A DNA stretch of 64,000 nt from Apostichopus japonicus (Eukaryota; Echinodermata; Holothuroidea; Aspidochirotida; Stichopodidae): contig NC_092578.1 in NCBI RefSeq assembly GCF_037975245.1, positions 14,430,321 to 14,494,320 of the forward strand, written 5' to 3'. The notes beneath the pieces are model-generated. The model searched no databases. It saw only the letters and a list, made by a program, of their open reading frames with translations, and was not told the DNA's origin. The position numbers and the translations under genes were made by a program. Below are positions 1 to 11,692 of the stretch, piece by piece (the stretch's first letter is position 1; each line of letters starts with the position of its first letter).

Positions 1-35
1 ATACATATTCATATAGGTCGCCAAATTCGACTCAC

Positions 36-209
36 CCGTGCATACAGGAACATCTGCGCTCCACGTTTCATCACTCTGGCAAGTGAGGACAGACTCCCCA
101 ATAAGGCTAAATCCTTGATCACACGAAAATTCCACTCTATCATTATATCCAGTTCCAGAACTATCTTTGCGAACATTTTCTGGTGCAACAAGCGGTGGAC
201 ATTGTACAG
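36..209 (-). CDS. CCP/sushi module exon (gene 1, exon 6)
   Basis: The exon encodes one complement control protein (sushi) module of an extracellular protein. It begins CPPLVAPENV and contains VEFSCDQGFSLIG, LTCQSDETW and a final VPVCTG, giving the four cysteines and the conserved tryptophan of the family. It is bounded by ..cag|CT and G|gtgagt and is in phase 1-1, the usual phase for CCP exons. CCP modules bind proteins in complement and adhesion receptors; the ligand is unknown here. The gene continues past the left edge. The module identity is clear, the protein is not. Confidence 0.88.
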
Positions 210-282
210 CTGATGAACAAATATAAAGTAACAATCAAAATATGCAAACAGTCAGTTTTAGACTGATAATCCCTGATAAACC

Positions 283-285
283 CGA

Positions 286-345
<60 letters not shown>
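283..345. repeat. (TA)n microsatellite
   Basis: A TA dinucleotide run in the intron between the two CCP exons. It is the first of a series of (TA)n tracts between 0.28 and 4.98 kb. Confidence 0.95.
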
Positions 346-348
<3 letters not shown>

Positions 349-686
349 TATCATTGATAAACCGTGTCGCTTTAAGAATTAGAATGACTCAATATAGATC
401 GGCGATCAAAGCAAAACACATCAACCAACCTGTAGCAAATCATTTCAATTTCCCAATAACTCGCTTGATCAGAACTAATATTTTGTATTATTTTATCATT
501 GCGTTTTGCATGTAATACTAATATGGAAACAGTTAAGTCCATTTTTAAGACAGTTAAAAATCGGTACATTTGATAAAATTAAAGACAAAACGCGAGAAAG
601 GCGGCTTTGAATGTTAATGAAGATGATACATAATATAGTTTAGGATAGAGATCAAACCTCTTGCAGAGTGGGATATCATTAATTAC

Positions 687-857
687 CTCTACAATTGATG
701 ACTTGCTCTAACCAACTCCCATCAACACATTGCATATAAGAGTTAGAGCCCGATACGTAACCGAGGTTACACGAGTAACGCAAACGTTCACCATTAGCGT
801 AAGACTGTTTAACATCATGAGATGCGTTTTCAATATCTGGTGGATTTCGGCAGACAT
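687..857 (-). CDS. CCP/sushi module exon (gene 1, exon 5)
   Basis: This is a second sushi module, starting VCRNPPDIENA, with LRYSCNLGYVSGS, MQCVDGSW and a closing INCRG. The cysteine, tryptophan and glycine positions match the family. The acceptor is ctaaag|AT and the donor G|gtaatt, again phase 1-1, so it splices in frame to the module at 36-209. The upstream partner in frame is the exon at 5416-5671. It belongs to the extracellular part of gene 1. Confidence 0.87.
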
Positions 858-1097
858 CTTTAGAAAGAACAAAACAGATAAAGAAGACGCTTACGTTTGA
901 AATATTCTAAAACGAATCTTAACTTTGAACATTAAACTTAGGTAGGACTGCTTTTGAGCTTCTATATATTGCTATATCAAGCCAGGGTCTGGTACAGTCT
1001 TCAATATTCATCATTATATGATGAATATTATGATAATCATAACACTTGGGTAATATGCCCTCAATCACAGTTATACAAAGCCAATTTATACGCATTA

Positions 1098-1255
1098 ATA
1101 CACCAGTAGAATTACTGTGGTCAAGTAGAACGGACTTCGCTTCGTGACACAAGATCCGGTGTTCGATTCCTACCTTCACCAACAGGACGAAACCGGTCGT
1201 GAAGTGGAATTTTTCAGGTGTGTTATTCTTTATTGTTTTACTATATATTTGTCAT
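1098..1255 (+). repeat. tRNA-derived SINE, family A, copy 1
   Basis: A Pol III-like A box (TGGTCAAGTAG) and a B box (GTTCGATTCC at 1161-1170) are spaced as in a tRNA. The trailing body AACCGGTC..AAGTGGAATTTTTC..GGTGTGTT is shared with the copy at 47.5 kb. The tRNA part does not fold into a clean cloverleaf by eye, so this is a SINE, not a tRNA gene. Confidence 0.65.
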
Positions 1256-1282
1256 ACCACTTGCTACACATGCAATTCTTAG

Positions 1283-1318
<36 letters not shown>

Positions 1319-1320
<2 letters not shown>

Positions 1321-1568
1321 GAAAATCGTAATGAGTTGGAAAATCAAGAATAGTGAAAAAACTTTCAGCCTCCACCGGGATTCGAACCACGGGCCTCCCG
1401 CTCTGTACTCGGACACCCTAACCACTAGGCTATGGACGCTGATTGTATGTCCAGAGGTTCGAAACCGGTAAGGAAGATCGTAATTCCACTGTAGGCGTTT
1501 GTCACCTATATATCGAACAATACTAGTTCTGTTTTTCGTGACATATTTTGCCCTACTCTAGAGATCAA
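1319..1568 (-). repeat. tRNA-derived SINE, family B, copy 1
   Basis: Read on the minus strand it has an A box (TAGCCTAGTGGTTAGG) and a B box (GGTTCGAATCC; plus-strand 1378-1388), a tRNA-like head followed by an unrelated body. A nearly identical direct copy lies at 3041-3282. The two copies bracket the first Penelope-like remnant and its TA tracts. Confidence 0.7.
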
Positions 1569-1584
1569 TATATATTTTGCCCTA

Positions 1585-1587
<3 letters not shown>

Positions 1588-1663
<76 letters not shown>

Positions 1664-1717
1664 ATTTATATATATATATATTTATATATATATATATATA
1701 TATGTGGACATACATAA

Positions 1718-1807
<90 letters not shown>

Positions 1808-1823
1808 ATATATTTATATATAT
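1588..1823. repeat. (TA)n microsatellite, interrupted
   Basis: A long TA run broken by TTTATA and by GTGGACATACATAAATATAT. The same interruption recurs near 2909 and, inverted, near 3015, so the tract has been copied together with its neighbours. Confidence 0.95.
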
Positions 1824-1858
1824 AATATAACGAAAATCCACGTTTACTCCAAAAGAAA

Positions 1859-1915
1859 ATATTATTAGAGAAAACCAGAGAAATAAGATATGACTCATAA
1901 TTGACAAATAAGGAG
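1859..1915. repeat. 57-bp inverted repeat, left arm (Penelope-like element)
   Basis: ATTATTAGAGAAAACCAG..AATAAGGAGT here is the reverse complement of the segment at about 2804-2862. The arms enclose the GIY-YIG coding remnant. Such an inverted piece is a known feature of the terminal repeats of Penelope-like elements. Confidence 0.8.
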
Positions 1916-2611
1916 TTGAGCCGTGAGGACTTATTAAAATACAAGTCTAAAAGTCCCAACACACGCATTCCGTTCGTTACCAGTTACAACCCCCTCATCA
2001 AATCTTTCATTCGCTCCATCAAACAGGAATTTGCTGTATTTCAAGACGATCAGTCTGTAGGAGAATCGTTTAAGGTACCCCCCATGCTAGCATTTCGTCA
2101 ACCCCCCAACCTTAAATTTCTTCTCACTTCCCCCAGACTCCCCCGCTCAGTTTCCACCTCCGCAGGCAATTTTCCTTGCGGTAAACCTAGATGCCAAATA
2201 TGCCCCCATATTACCCCAGGCACCGTGGTCAAGATTCCCAATGTTGACTTTAGTCTTAGACCCCCTTCCCTCTCTTGTGATTCTATTAATGTTATTTACA
2301 TTTTCTATTGTGTACTTTGCAAAGAGGGCAATTATGTAGGTGAAACAGGCTCCCGATTCCGCTTATGTTTTAATAATCACAAAAAATCTATTCGTGATAA
2401 TTTTGCAGGATTCCCAGTGTCCGAACATTTCAATCTTCATGGTCATTCTCTAAAAAACCTAAAATGTATTTTAATTGCCTCGAACTTCAAATCAACTACT
2501 GAACGTAAACGTAAAGAAATCGATTGGATCTTTCGTATTAAGTCTCACATCACCGGCCTCAACAAAGACTTGGGACCCCTTAACAACTACCAGTTCTACA
2601 AGCATATGTAA
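1901..2611 (+). pseudogene. Penelope-like element 1, C-terminal region with GIY-YIG endonuclease
   Basis: A 236-codon open frame without a convincing start of its own. Near residues 93-101 is the cysteine motif GKPRCQICPH. Then comes a GIY-YIG nuclease signature: VIYIFYCVLC, NYVGETGSRFR and a downstream NNHKKSI, followed by VSEHFNLHGH. The order Cys-motif then GIY-YIG at the extreme C terminus is that of Penelope-like retroelements, where this nuclease nicks the target site. The reverse transcriptase part is missing; (TA)n and an inverted repeat lie directly upstream. It is a 5'-truncated copy with an intact nuclease frame, inside an intron of gene 1. Confidence 0.85.
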
Positions 2612-2746
2612 TCCGTTCTTTGCTCCTTAATCCGCTTCCTGTATAGTCATGGTTTATTTGGTTTTAATTCCATCATTGCAACTTACACTTATCTAGCGTC
2701 ATACTTTCATTGTGTCACATTTTGTACTTCTCATTCGACTGCCAAG

Positions 2747-2787
2747 TATTGCTGACGAAGGTCCCAGGGGGACCGAAAATTCCAATA
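2747..2787 (+). ncRNA. Hammerhead-like ribozyme motif (H1)
   Basis: Stem I TATTG / CAATA encloses the core CTGACGA, then one unpaired A, stem II GGTCC / GGACC (or longer), GAAA, then AT-T-C. In hammerhead numbering A15.1-U16.1 and A15.2-U16.2 would form a two-pair stem III without loop, with cleavage expected after C2782. It lies 136 bases after the stop of Penelope-like element 1. Type I hammerheads with minute stem III are known from Penelope-like terminal repeats. Activity is inferred, not shown. Confidence 0.7.
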
Positions 2788-2803
2788 TATTTTCTAAAAC
2801 TTA

Positions 2804-2857
2804 CTCCTTATTTGTCAATTATGAGTCATATCTTATTTCTCTGGTTTTCTCTAATAA

Positions 2858-2862
<5 letters not shown>
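2804..2862. repeat. 57-bp inverted repeat, right arm (Penelope-like element)
   Basis: This is the reverse complement of 1859-1915 with very few differences. It starts about 17 bases after the hammerhead-like motif and ends at the next (TA)n tract. Confidence 0.8.
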
Positions 2863-3040
<178 letters not shown>

Positions 3041-3282
3041 ATGAAAATCGTAATGAGTTGGAAAATCAAGAACAGTGAAAAAACTTTCAGCCTCCACCGG
3101 GATTCGAACCATGGGCCTCCCGCTCTGTACGCAAACACCCTAACCACTAGGCTATGGACGCTGTTGTCCAGAGGTTCGAAACCGGTAAGGAAGATCGTAA
3201 TTCCACTGTAGGCGTTTGTCACCTGTATCGAACAATGCTAGTTCTGTTTTTGGTGACATATTTTGCCTTACTCTAGAGATCA
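3041..3282 (-). repeat. tRNA-derived SINE, family B, copy 2
   Basis: A direct repeat of 1319-1568 with the same A and B boxes on the minus strand and only scattered substitutions. Confidence 0.7.
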
Positions 3283-3352
3283 AACATGATGCTAACCAAC
3301 TCGAAATCATTTGTGATTCCTAAAGCCGGATCTCGAAAGAGATACTTTGAAC

Positions 3353-3470
<118 letters not shown>

Positions 3471-3508
3471 ATAACAGATAAACAAGCGAATATTTTAACA
3501 ACGACACA

Positions 3509-3551
3509 CTGCTATATTTCGGAGTGGTCACCACTACATCGTCAGGCAATT
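3509..3551 (-). ncRNA. Hammerhead-like ribozyme motif (H2)
   Basis: On the minus strand: stem I TTGC / GCAG, core CTGACGA, stem II AGTGG-TGA-CCACT, then GAAA-TA-TA. The two-pair loopless stem III places the predicted cleavage before GCAG. It is the inverted partner of the motif at 4336-4378, and the two bracket the second GIY-YIG remnant. Stem II carries extra bases at its base relative to a canonical hammerhead. Confidence 0.65.
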
Positions 3552-3579
3552 GTAAAAGTCAAATTACGTCTAATGTATT

Positions 3580-4170
3580 TTGACTTTAAATGGTTACCCT
3601 AGGAAGTTGTTGCACGAAATGGAAAAGTATACTTATAAATTAAGAAAACAACTGGGCATGGGTCCTGTAATTAAATTAGATCATGGGGAGACCCAAGTAA
3701 ATACTGTTTATGTTAAATTACCATATTGTGGCCCCAGCAGTGATAAACTCGCTAAGACTTTAGGTAGTTACATTAAGGGGTTGTATAATGATAATATACA
3801 TATCAAAATAATTTTTCTGTAAAAGAAAATCTCTGCTCTGTTCAATTTCAAGGATGCCTATAAGTTAGATTATGCCAACAATATTGTTTACAGGATTAAC
3901 TGTGATTCCTTTTATGTCAGAGAAACCAATAGACGGCTTAAGGATAGGTTCAACGAACATCTGATGAGCTCCTTTGGTGGTCAGAAAGGCGCTATTAACC
4001 TTCATTGTACTGCGCATAAACATCATCTGCCTACTTTTGTTGACCATTGTGCCACTATTGGTAATGAACCCCAGTGGTTCAGGAGGAAGATTATAGAGAG
4101 TCTCCTAATAAAAGACTTAAATGCTGACCTAAATAGAAATGTAGCGAGCTACGGGTTGGAGCTATTCTAA
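3580..4170 (+). pseudogene. Penelope-like element 2, C-terminal GIY-YIG region with a stop
   Basis: One reading frame covers the whole span apart from a TAA at about 3820. The first part holds KLPYCGPSSDKLAK; the second holds IVYRINCDSFYVRETNRRLK and FNEHLMSS, a GIY-YIG-type signature. The usual glycine of YVGET is arginine here. With the internal stop this makes activity unlikely. The frame ends ASYGLELF. Hammerhead-like motifs in opposite orientation flank it at 3509 and 4336, as in Penelope-like terminal repeats. The family differs from element 1. Confidence 0.78.
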
Positions 4171-4335
4171 TCCCTATTTACTTTTTATTGCTGGTTCTAT
4201 TCATCCCTAAGTTAAAAATATTCACTAAAAAATTTGCTGGTTGTTCTAATCATTCCTAGTTTAAAAATCACTCATGCTTATCACTATTGTCGTCTTCGGA
4301 TGTATATTAGCCCTTGTATTTAATTGATCTTGTAC

Positions 4336-4378
4336 AATTGCCTGACGATGGAGTGGTGACCACTCGGAAATATAGCAG
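4336..4378 (+). ncRNA. Hammerhead-like ribozyme motif (H3)
   Basis: Stem I TTGC / GCAG, core CTGACGA, two linking bases TG, stem II GAGTGG-TGA-CCACTC, then G, GAAA, TA-TA. As in the other motifs, stem III is two pairs without loop. It lies 165 bases after the stop of Penelope-like element 2. The extra G before GAAA may weaken it. Confidence 0.65.
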
Positions 4379-4380
4379 TA

Positions 4381-4447
<67 letters not shown>
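4379..4447. repeat. (TA)n microsatellite
   Basis: A TA run with one ACATA interruption directly after hammerhead-like motif H3. Confidence 0.95.
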
Positions 4448-4449
<2 letters not shown>

Positions 4450-4567
4450 AATAACGGAAAAACTGTTAAACAACTATGCTGCATTTAGAGAAAGGCTGGA
4501 TCTCGAGTGAGATACAATAATTGAATTAGGTAAGTGATTGGAAGTAAAACAGCCAATGTTTGGTTTT

Positions 4568-4606
4568 TGCAGAGCTTTCGAGCAAAACTAGCTCTTCTTC
4601 AGTGCA
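4568..4606 (-). ncRNA. Hammerhead-like ribozyme motif (H4)
   Basis: On the minus strand: TGCA, core CTGAAGA, one A, stem II GAGC-TAGTTTT-GCTC, GAAA, GC-TC, TGCA. Stem I is TGCA/TGCA and stem III two pairs (A-U, G-C) without loop. The sequence is unrelated to H1-H3 but the architecture is the same, so it probably marks a third Penelope-like family. Confidence 0.65.
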
Positions 4607-4819
4607 TGATCACCGAAAGTGACAAGGAGTAGCAGGAATTGAAACTGTTTTATAGAGAAGATGTCGGCATGGTTGTAAAGGCAAAGCGACTTACTGATTT
4701 CTGCTGAATTGAGCAGAAGTTTTAGAAATTCGGATTATTTTAATCCGCGTCGGGTTATTTTAATCCGATTCCGTCGTAATTGTAAAGGAATTGTTTTGGT
4801 TTATCTGGGACGGCAAATC

Positions 4820-4980
<161 letters not shown>

Positions 4981-5415
4981 TTTGAAAATGCAACACTAGA
5001 TTGTTTATAAATAAAATGGTTATAGATTAAGCATGCAGAATTTTAAATACCACAGGAGTGCATCTTTCTCACACCAGGGAGTTTCCATAACAACTCCCCG
5101 CTCACACCAACAATTTTCACCCCCCCACCCTCATGTATCTGAAGTGATGATGATGGATGGTGATGCAATTACTTAACTTGTAGTTTTCCACTTTATGCGA
5201 TGTATGATAAGTTAACATCAGCTACTCTGTGATTACAACACACTGGAAGCCAAATAAACAGCTTTCATTTGAAAATAGATGTACTATGTAACAGAAAATG
5301 TTGTGGTAAAAATATCTCACTGGAAAATAGTCACTTAATAGTCACAAAGCTGTATGCATGTGCTTAAGATACTGTTTTAACCTCGGTGCAAATTACCATG
5401 ACAACAAACACTTAC

Positions 5416-5671
5416 ATGGACATGACTCAAGAGAGGACATTAATAAGCCAGATCTAGCATCCGTCAAGTTTTGAGGGCAGTTGTTTTCAAAGACATCATA
5501 AAGAGATAGAAGACATCTCAAATTAACATCCTCGCAATCTACTGAAGCAACAGTGATATTTAGGAAACCTTTGAAATCTGGATCTGGGACAAATGTATCA
5601 ATATTAAGTCGCCCCACAGTAACTGCCACAGATGAAGCATCAAAGAGTACCGGGTATGTCAACCGTTTAGT
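5416..5671 (-). CDS. Unrecognised extracellular exon (gene 1, exon 4)
   Basis: The open exon reads TKRLTYPVLFDASS near its start, then DCEDVNLRCLLSLYDVF, NNCPQNLTDARSG and SLESCP at its end. Cysteines and the N-glycosylation sequons NIT and NLT fit an extracellular segment. The donor T|gtaagt is strong and gives phase 1, compatible with the CCP exon at 857. The acceptor attcag|ACT is a choice; an alternative lies about 30 bases upstream (tgtgag|ATT) in the same frame. I do not recognise the domain. It is linked to gene 1 by strand, order and phase only. Confidence 0.6.
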
Positions 5672-5872
5672 CTGAATAGTGGATGATGTATTAGTGAACA
5701 AAATCTCACAGAGTCAGGAAAGATTCCTACTTGGTACAGGACGGTATCTGTGGTTTCCTGTTGAGACACATCCAGTGTTACCTGCATTGTGTGCAAGGAG
5801 TGAATACACATGACAAAGGGAATAGTAACAACCATATAGATGGAGAGAGAATACTAGATTCTAAAGGAGTAC

Positions 5873-8221
5873 TAGTATATACCACCATAACTACTACCAG
5901 TATATACCACAATAGGTACTACTAGTGTATATACCACTGCAGGTTCTACCAGTATAAACCATAATATGTACTACTAGTGTATACCACAATAGGGACTACT
6001 AGTATATACCACAATATGTACTACCAGTATATACCAAAATAGGTACTACTAGTATATACCACAAAAGGTACTACTAGTATATACCACAATATGTACTACC
6101 AGTATATACCACAATAGGTACTACTAGTATATACCACAATATGTACTACCAGTATATACCACAATATGTACTACTAGTATATACCACAATAGGTACTGCT
6201 AGTATATACCACAATAGGTACTACTAGTATATACCACAATAGGTACTACTAGTATATACCACAATAGATACTACTAGTATATACCACAATAGGTACTACT
6301 AGTATATACCACAATAGGTACTACTAGTATATACCACAAAAAGTACTACTAGTATATACCACAATATGTACTACCAGTATATACCACAATAGGTACTACT
6401 AGTATATACCACAAAAGGTACTACTAGTATATACCACAATATGTACTACCAGTATATACCACAATAGGTACTACTAGTATATATACCACAATAGGTACTA
6501 CTAGTATATACCACAATAGGTACTACTAGTATATACCACAAAAAGTACTACTAGTATATACCACAATATGTACTACCAGTATATACCACAATAGGTACTA
6601 CTAGTATATACCACAAAAAGTACTACTAGTATATACCACAATATGTACTACCAGTATATACCACAATAGGTACTACTAGTATATACCACAAAAGGTACTA
6701 CTAGTATATACCACAATATGTACTACCAGTATATACCACAATAGGTACTACTAGTATATATACCACAATAGGTACTACTAGTATATACCACAATAGGTAC
6801 TACTAGTATATACCACAAAAAGTACTACTAGTATATACCACAATATGTACTACCAGTATATACCACAATAGGTACTACTAGTATATACCACAAAAGGTAC
6901 TACTAGTATATACCACAATATGTACTACCAGTATATACCACAATAGATACTACTAGTATATACCACAATAGGTACTACTAGTATATACCACAATAGGTAC
7001 TACTAGTATATACCACAAAAAGTACTACTAGTATATACCACAATATGTACTACCAGTATATACCACAATAGGTACTACTAGTATATACCACAAAAGGTAC
7101 TACTAGTATATACCACAATATGTACTACCAGTATATACCACAATAGATACTACTAGTATATACCACAATAGGTACTACTAGTATATACCACAATAGATAC
7201 TACTAGTATATACCACAATAGGTACTACTAGTATATACCACAAAAGGTACTACTAGTATATACCACAATATGTACTACCAGTATATACCACAATAGATAC
7301 TACTAGTATATACCACAATAGGTACTACTAGTATATACCACAATAGGTACAACTAGTAGATACCACAATAGGTACTACTAGTATATACCACAAAAGGTAC
7401 TACTAGTATATACCACAATATGTACTACTAGTATATACCACAATAGGTACTACTAGTATATACCACAATAGATACTACTAGTATATACCACAATAGGTAC
7501 TACTAGTATATACCACAATAGGTACTACTAGTATATACCACAATAGGTACTACTAGTATATACCACAATAGGTACTACTAGTATATACCACAATAGGTAC
7601 TACTAGTATATACCACAATAGGTACTACTAGTATACCACCATAGGTACTACCAGTATATACCACGATAGGTACTACTAGTGTATATACCACAGTAGGTTC
7701 TACCAGTATTCCACAATAGGTACTACTAGTATGTACCACAATAGGTACTACTAGTATATACCACACAAGGTACTACTAGTATATACCACAATAGTTACTA
7801 CTAGTATATACCACAATATGTACTACTAGTATATACCACAATAGGTACTACTAGTATATACCACACAAGGTACTACTAGTATATACCACAATAGTTACTA
7901 CTAGTATATACCACAATAGGTACTACTAGTATATACCACAATAGGTACTACTAGTATATACCACTATAGGTACTACTAGTATATACCACAATAGCTAATA
8001 CAAGTATATACCACAATAGGTATACTACCAGTATATACCATAATATGTACTACCAGTATATACCACAATAGTAACTACTAGTGTATATACCACAATAGGT
8101 ATACTACCAGTATATACCACAATAGGTACTACTTGTATATACCACAATAGGTATACTACTAGTATATACCACAATAGGTACTACTAATATAAACCACAAT
8201 ATGTACTACTAGTATACCACA
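5873..8221. repeat. 25-bp minisatellite array with higher-order structure
   Basis: About 93 tandem copies of a unit reading TACCACAATAGGTACTACTA + GTATA. Variants (AATATG, AAAAGG, AAAAAG, AATAGA, CACAAGG) recur in fixed orders. An extra TA at about 6480 recurs near 6757, and AAAAAG variants recur 276-277 bases apart, so blocks of eleven units have duplicated. The unit contains the palindromes ACTAGT and GTATAC. It lies in the intron between exons 4 and 3 of gene 1. It is not a CRISPR array: there are no unique spacers. Confidence 0.96.
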
Positions 8222-9586
8222 ATTAGGTAAGTGACATGGGCCTAAATGTTTAACTGTCGGAAAATAGTCCGATAGTGATTGACTGTACTGTCATGATGGT
8301 TTTTGGCATTTTTTGAGTAGACCATTATTATTCTTCTTCATCCTTGGATGTTGCAGAGGACTCAATGAAATAAGGTGGTCTAAAAACTTGTAGAACTGAA
8401 GGTGATTTAATTTAAGGCATTTATAAAGTCCTAGTGCTGGGGTGCACTATGCTAACCTTTGAGCTTTTCTAGCTCAAAGTCTAAACGGTCTTGGTGGCAA
8501 AAGGTTGAACATGCTTTGATAGCCCAAGCCATCACGTATCATATGGTGTGAAGGACATGTCAGTTGAAAACTTCTATGGCTGTGCTCTCTAGCAGCCTTG
8601 GAAAGTGACAAGTTTAGTGTGTAAGTCAATGGAGCAATAAATTGTGGTGCGACACTGGCCTTTAGAGTGGTGGGGATCAGTCAAGTGTAAAGCAGTAACA
8701 ATAGCCTCTATATATGTACTGATGAGCACAAAAGTCTCAACACTGATAGACCAATACAGATTTGATCTAGCAATTACAACAAATGATCATTCAATAGTGC
8801 TTTTATATTAGCTGATTGTCATTGCAAGTTACATCACAACAATCTTTTTTGTGTGTAATTCTTTTATCAAACCAACTTAACATCAGCACAGCAACCTTTA
8901 CAAACTAATACCTTTTTCATAATCAGTTAGTTTGCAGTAGTCTACCTAACCTTTTTTGCATCATAGAAGGCAGGATTATATTGGCAAAGACGGTCAGAGT
9001 TTAAGGTTTTGGTTGTGAGTGTTTGTAGTAAATATGGTCTGAGTTGTTGGTATAGGTTTAAGGTACATGGATACAGTTATTATCATCAATCTCTACTAAT
9101 TGTAACATTTCACAGAATCAGAAATATGTTACTTCAAAGCATTTAATCCTCACCATTCCTTTTTATTAATGTTCTGTTTCTCTGAAGTGATTGTAACATT
9201 CCCCCCCCCCCAAAGTTAAGATATGTTACTTCAAAACATTTACACCTCATTGTTTTTTTTTTGGTTGTTACTCTGTTGGAGTGCAATTCCACAGTTTGCA
9301 GAGCGTGCTTAAAACACAATAATTGATGAATTCTAAAATACTGGTGAGAGTTATTATATGTGTATTGATAACAATATAGCCTGGAAATATAGATGTGAAC
9401 AATGAAAGTGTTCTTGGCACAGGCTATGTGATGAAATAGCTAATGAAATAGCCCTAGAAGGCCTTTTTTTTATTATGTAGTAACTATGTTGTCAGAGGGA
9501 CCAACTTGTTAATGCATGTTATATATCACATGTAATAAAAGGGTAAAGAAATCACTTGCTGTCTTTCACAGCCTATACTTTTTAAC
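8222..9586. other. Intron sequence, nothing recognised
   Basis: AT-rich intron of gene 1 between the minisatellite and exon 3. It has short C and T homopolymers near 9200 and 9255 but no coding signal or named repeat that I can see. Confidence 0.6.
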
Positions 9587-9741
9587 CTCTGTTATAAATT
9601 CTGCTCTCATACTGCCAGTTTCGTTGAATATCCAAGTCGCATTCTGAGGTTCCAAATAGCCTTGTAGATTCTGCGTTCGTAGAGGACATTCTTGTATCAG
9701 CTCATTGACCAAACTTCTCTTCATGTGACACACTTCACTTT
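9587..9741 (-). CDS. Unrecognised cysteine-bearing exon (gene 1, exon 3)
   Basis: The exon starts after tttccag and encodes SEVCHMKRSLVNELIQECPL, followed by a stretch with NATW and NETGS glycosylation sequons. The acceptor phase joins cleanly to the LDLa exon at 10501 (G|AA makes Glu). The donor gag|gttaaa is weak; without it the frame stops 12 bases later, so some splice is needed here. No domain is recognised. It probably forms, with the 5.4-kb exon, a linker between the LDLa and CCP modules. Confidence 0.5.
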
Positions 9742-10500
9742 CTGGAAAATAAAACCATGGGAGATGATAAATGAGAACACATTAATCTCCAAATAAAGAT
9801 TTACGAAAAAAAAAGTTCAAAAAGTAAATAGCCAATTGCCTTCCAATACCATTTTTTCTTCTTTTTCTGACAGCCCAAATTTTCGGCCTCACTTGTCTAG
9901 ATGCATGGCCTTGTGAATAGGCTACTAACAGCTAGAACACTGCTATCACACCCTCATAGTAGTACCCCATGTATGTTGCAATAGGACTAAGGGGACATAT
10001 ACAGTATTGTCTCGACCAGCATGATCTGTAGAAAAGTTCTACTACACTATAGGGTTGACTTATACGATTAAGTGTAGACTTGCATGCAATACTCTTTCTG
10101 GGGACATTAGGTACAATATAATGGTGTTAATGTCAGCTCCTTCTGATGTATATAAATTTACCCAAAAAATTTCTCTTCTTCTTGTTTTTTATTGGAGGGG
10201 GGGTGAGGGGGGAAGAATCTCTTAACTACATCTCCACATGCCATTTCTTTTGCCATGAGAATTCAGTCATATTTTTCATCTTAATTCTTTCAGCTTACAT
10301 ATGGTACCTTCCTCCACATCCCTTCTGCATCAATCTCAGATGCATGCTGACTAATCAAGTTATTTGGTTAATTAAAACCCAGAGAACTGCATTGATGGTT
10401 TTACAAAATTTCAATGTAGATTTTGTTCAACTTAGAGTTTAGCAACACCAGCTAGGCAGCTGCTTTCAAGACTTTGCCAATCCTATTTAGCAATCCTCAC

Positions 10501-10626
10501 CGAAGCAATCCATTTCGTCCTGACCATCCCCGCAGTCATCAATGCTGTTACAAATGGCAGCCATCTGGATACACAAACCAGTTGATGTGCACCTGAATCC
10601 AATTCCTCCACCCACTATTTCACAAG
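10501..10626 (-). CDS. LDL-receptor class A module exon (gene 1, exon 2)
   Basis: The exon encodes one LDLa repeat. CEIVGGGIGFRC, TSTGLCIQMAAIC and the calcium-cage run DDCGDGQDEMDC give six cysteines and the acidic cluster. Phase 1-1 (acag|CT to G|gtgagg) is standard for LDLa exons. It splices in frame from the signal-peptide exon at 11527-11692. The family folds around calcium and binds proteins or lipoproteins outside the cell. Confidence 0.92.
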
Positions 10627-11526
10627 CTGTTAATAGAAAGAATTTATAAGGTTATATATTTAGACTTTGGAGCTGGTCATCACTCCAATGGAAAACTCAA
10701 AATTCAGATGACATTGCAACTATAAATACCACCAAACAGTCCTCTGTTCACCAAATCTACATATCTCTTGTACTGTATATAGCAGATCTTTATCTTTGTT
10801 ATTTTGATACAAACCAAAAAGCCATATAAAAATTTGTCACGCAGAATATGATAGATCATAAAAAAAATTAATATAGTTAAGTTAATCAATAATCATTAAT
10901 GTAATTGCCCAAAAAACCAAGCAAAGGGTATAGGAAGGACCTGAAGTCATCAGTCTTGCCCTCAGATATGCTAGAAAGTCAATAATGGTCACTTATCTTC
11001 ATAGCCTTTCAAGACTGAGGCATTTGTCTGACACCCTCATACCGCCATTTGTTCCCTCAAACATACAGTGCAGTTTCAAGCCAGGGAGTTATCACAACTC
11101 CCTGATCAAACAGCCAAAGTGGACATACAGGTCTCTGTGATTGGGAATTAATTTGGAGTGTCTGAACAGGGATTTGTTCCATAACAACTCCCTGGATTTT
11201 GGAAACTAGCAAATGTTAACACTCTAAATTTAGGAGCAATGACATGTGCAGACATTTAAAGCCATGACTTCTCATCTCCAAAGTTGAAGGGTATAGACAT
11301 GAAACTTACTGAAAATGTAATCTCTCACCTTGGTCCATCGCATCCAAGCTGTACCATGACATAAATGGCAGCATACAAATCATCTTTGATGGAATGAAAG
11401 GTAGATATCAAACTAGATGGGAATATATCATAACCTGATCATCAGGATGTAAATTTAACTCCCAGCAAAGATCAGACTCACTGCAAGAGTGTAAACAAAT
11501 ACAACAGTCTATTACTGTATACTTAC

Positions 11527-11692
11527 GTTCATAGCCGGCCGGAATTGTATCTTCTGTAACACTAACTGTTGGTTCAGTTTGTTGCGACAGAATACTGGGG
11601 GGAGCACACAAGAAAAACAGCAGGAAAACTATTGGCGTAACACTAAACAGAAGCCTCCTGCCAATGATGCCCTGGATAAAGGAAAGACTCAT
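11527..11692 (-). CDS. Signal-peptide exon (gene 1, exon 1)
   Basis: The start codon is at 11692 and opens MSLSFIQGIIGRR, followed by a hydrophobic core (LLFSVTPIVFLLFFLCAPP) and a likely cleavage site near SQQ. The acidic PTVSVTEDTIPAGYE stretch follows. The donor C|gtaagt gives phase 1 and joins the LDLa exon through a proline codon. This start is chosen because it is the only ATG placing a signal sequence in front of the phase-matched chain. It marks the 5' coding end of gene 1. Confidence 0.75.

Noticed and set aside
5873-8221. CRISPR-like regular array
   Set aside because: Units abut without unique spacers and the host is an animal; it is a minisatellite.
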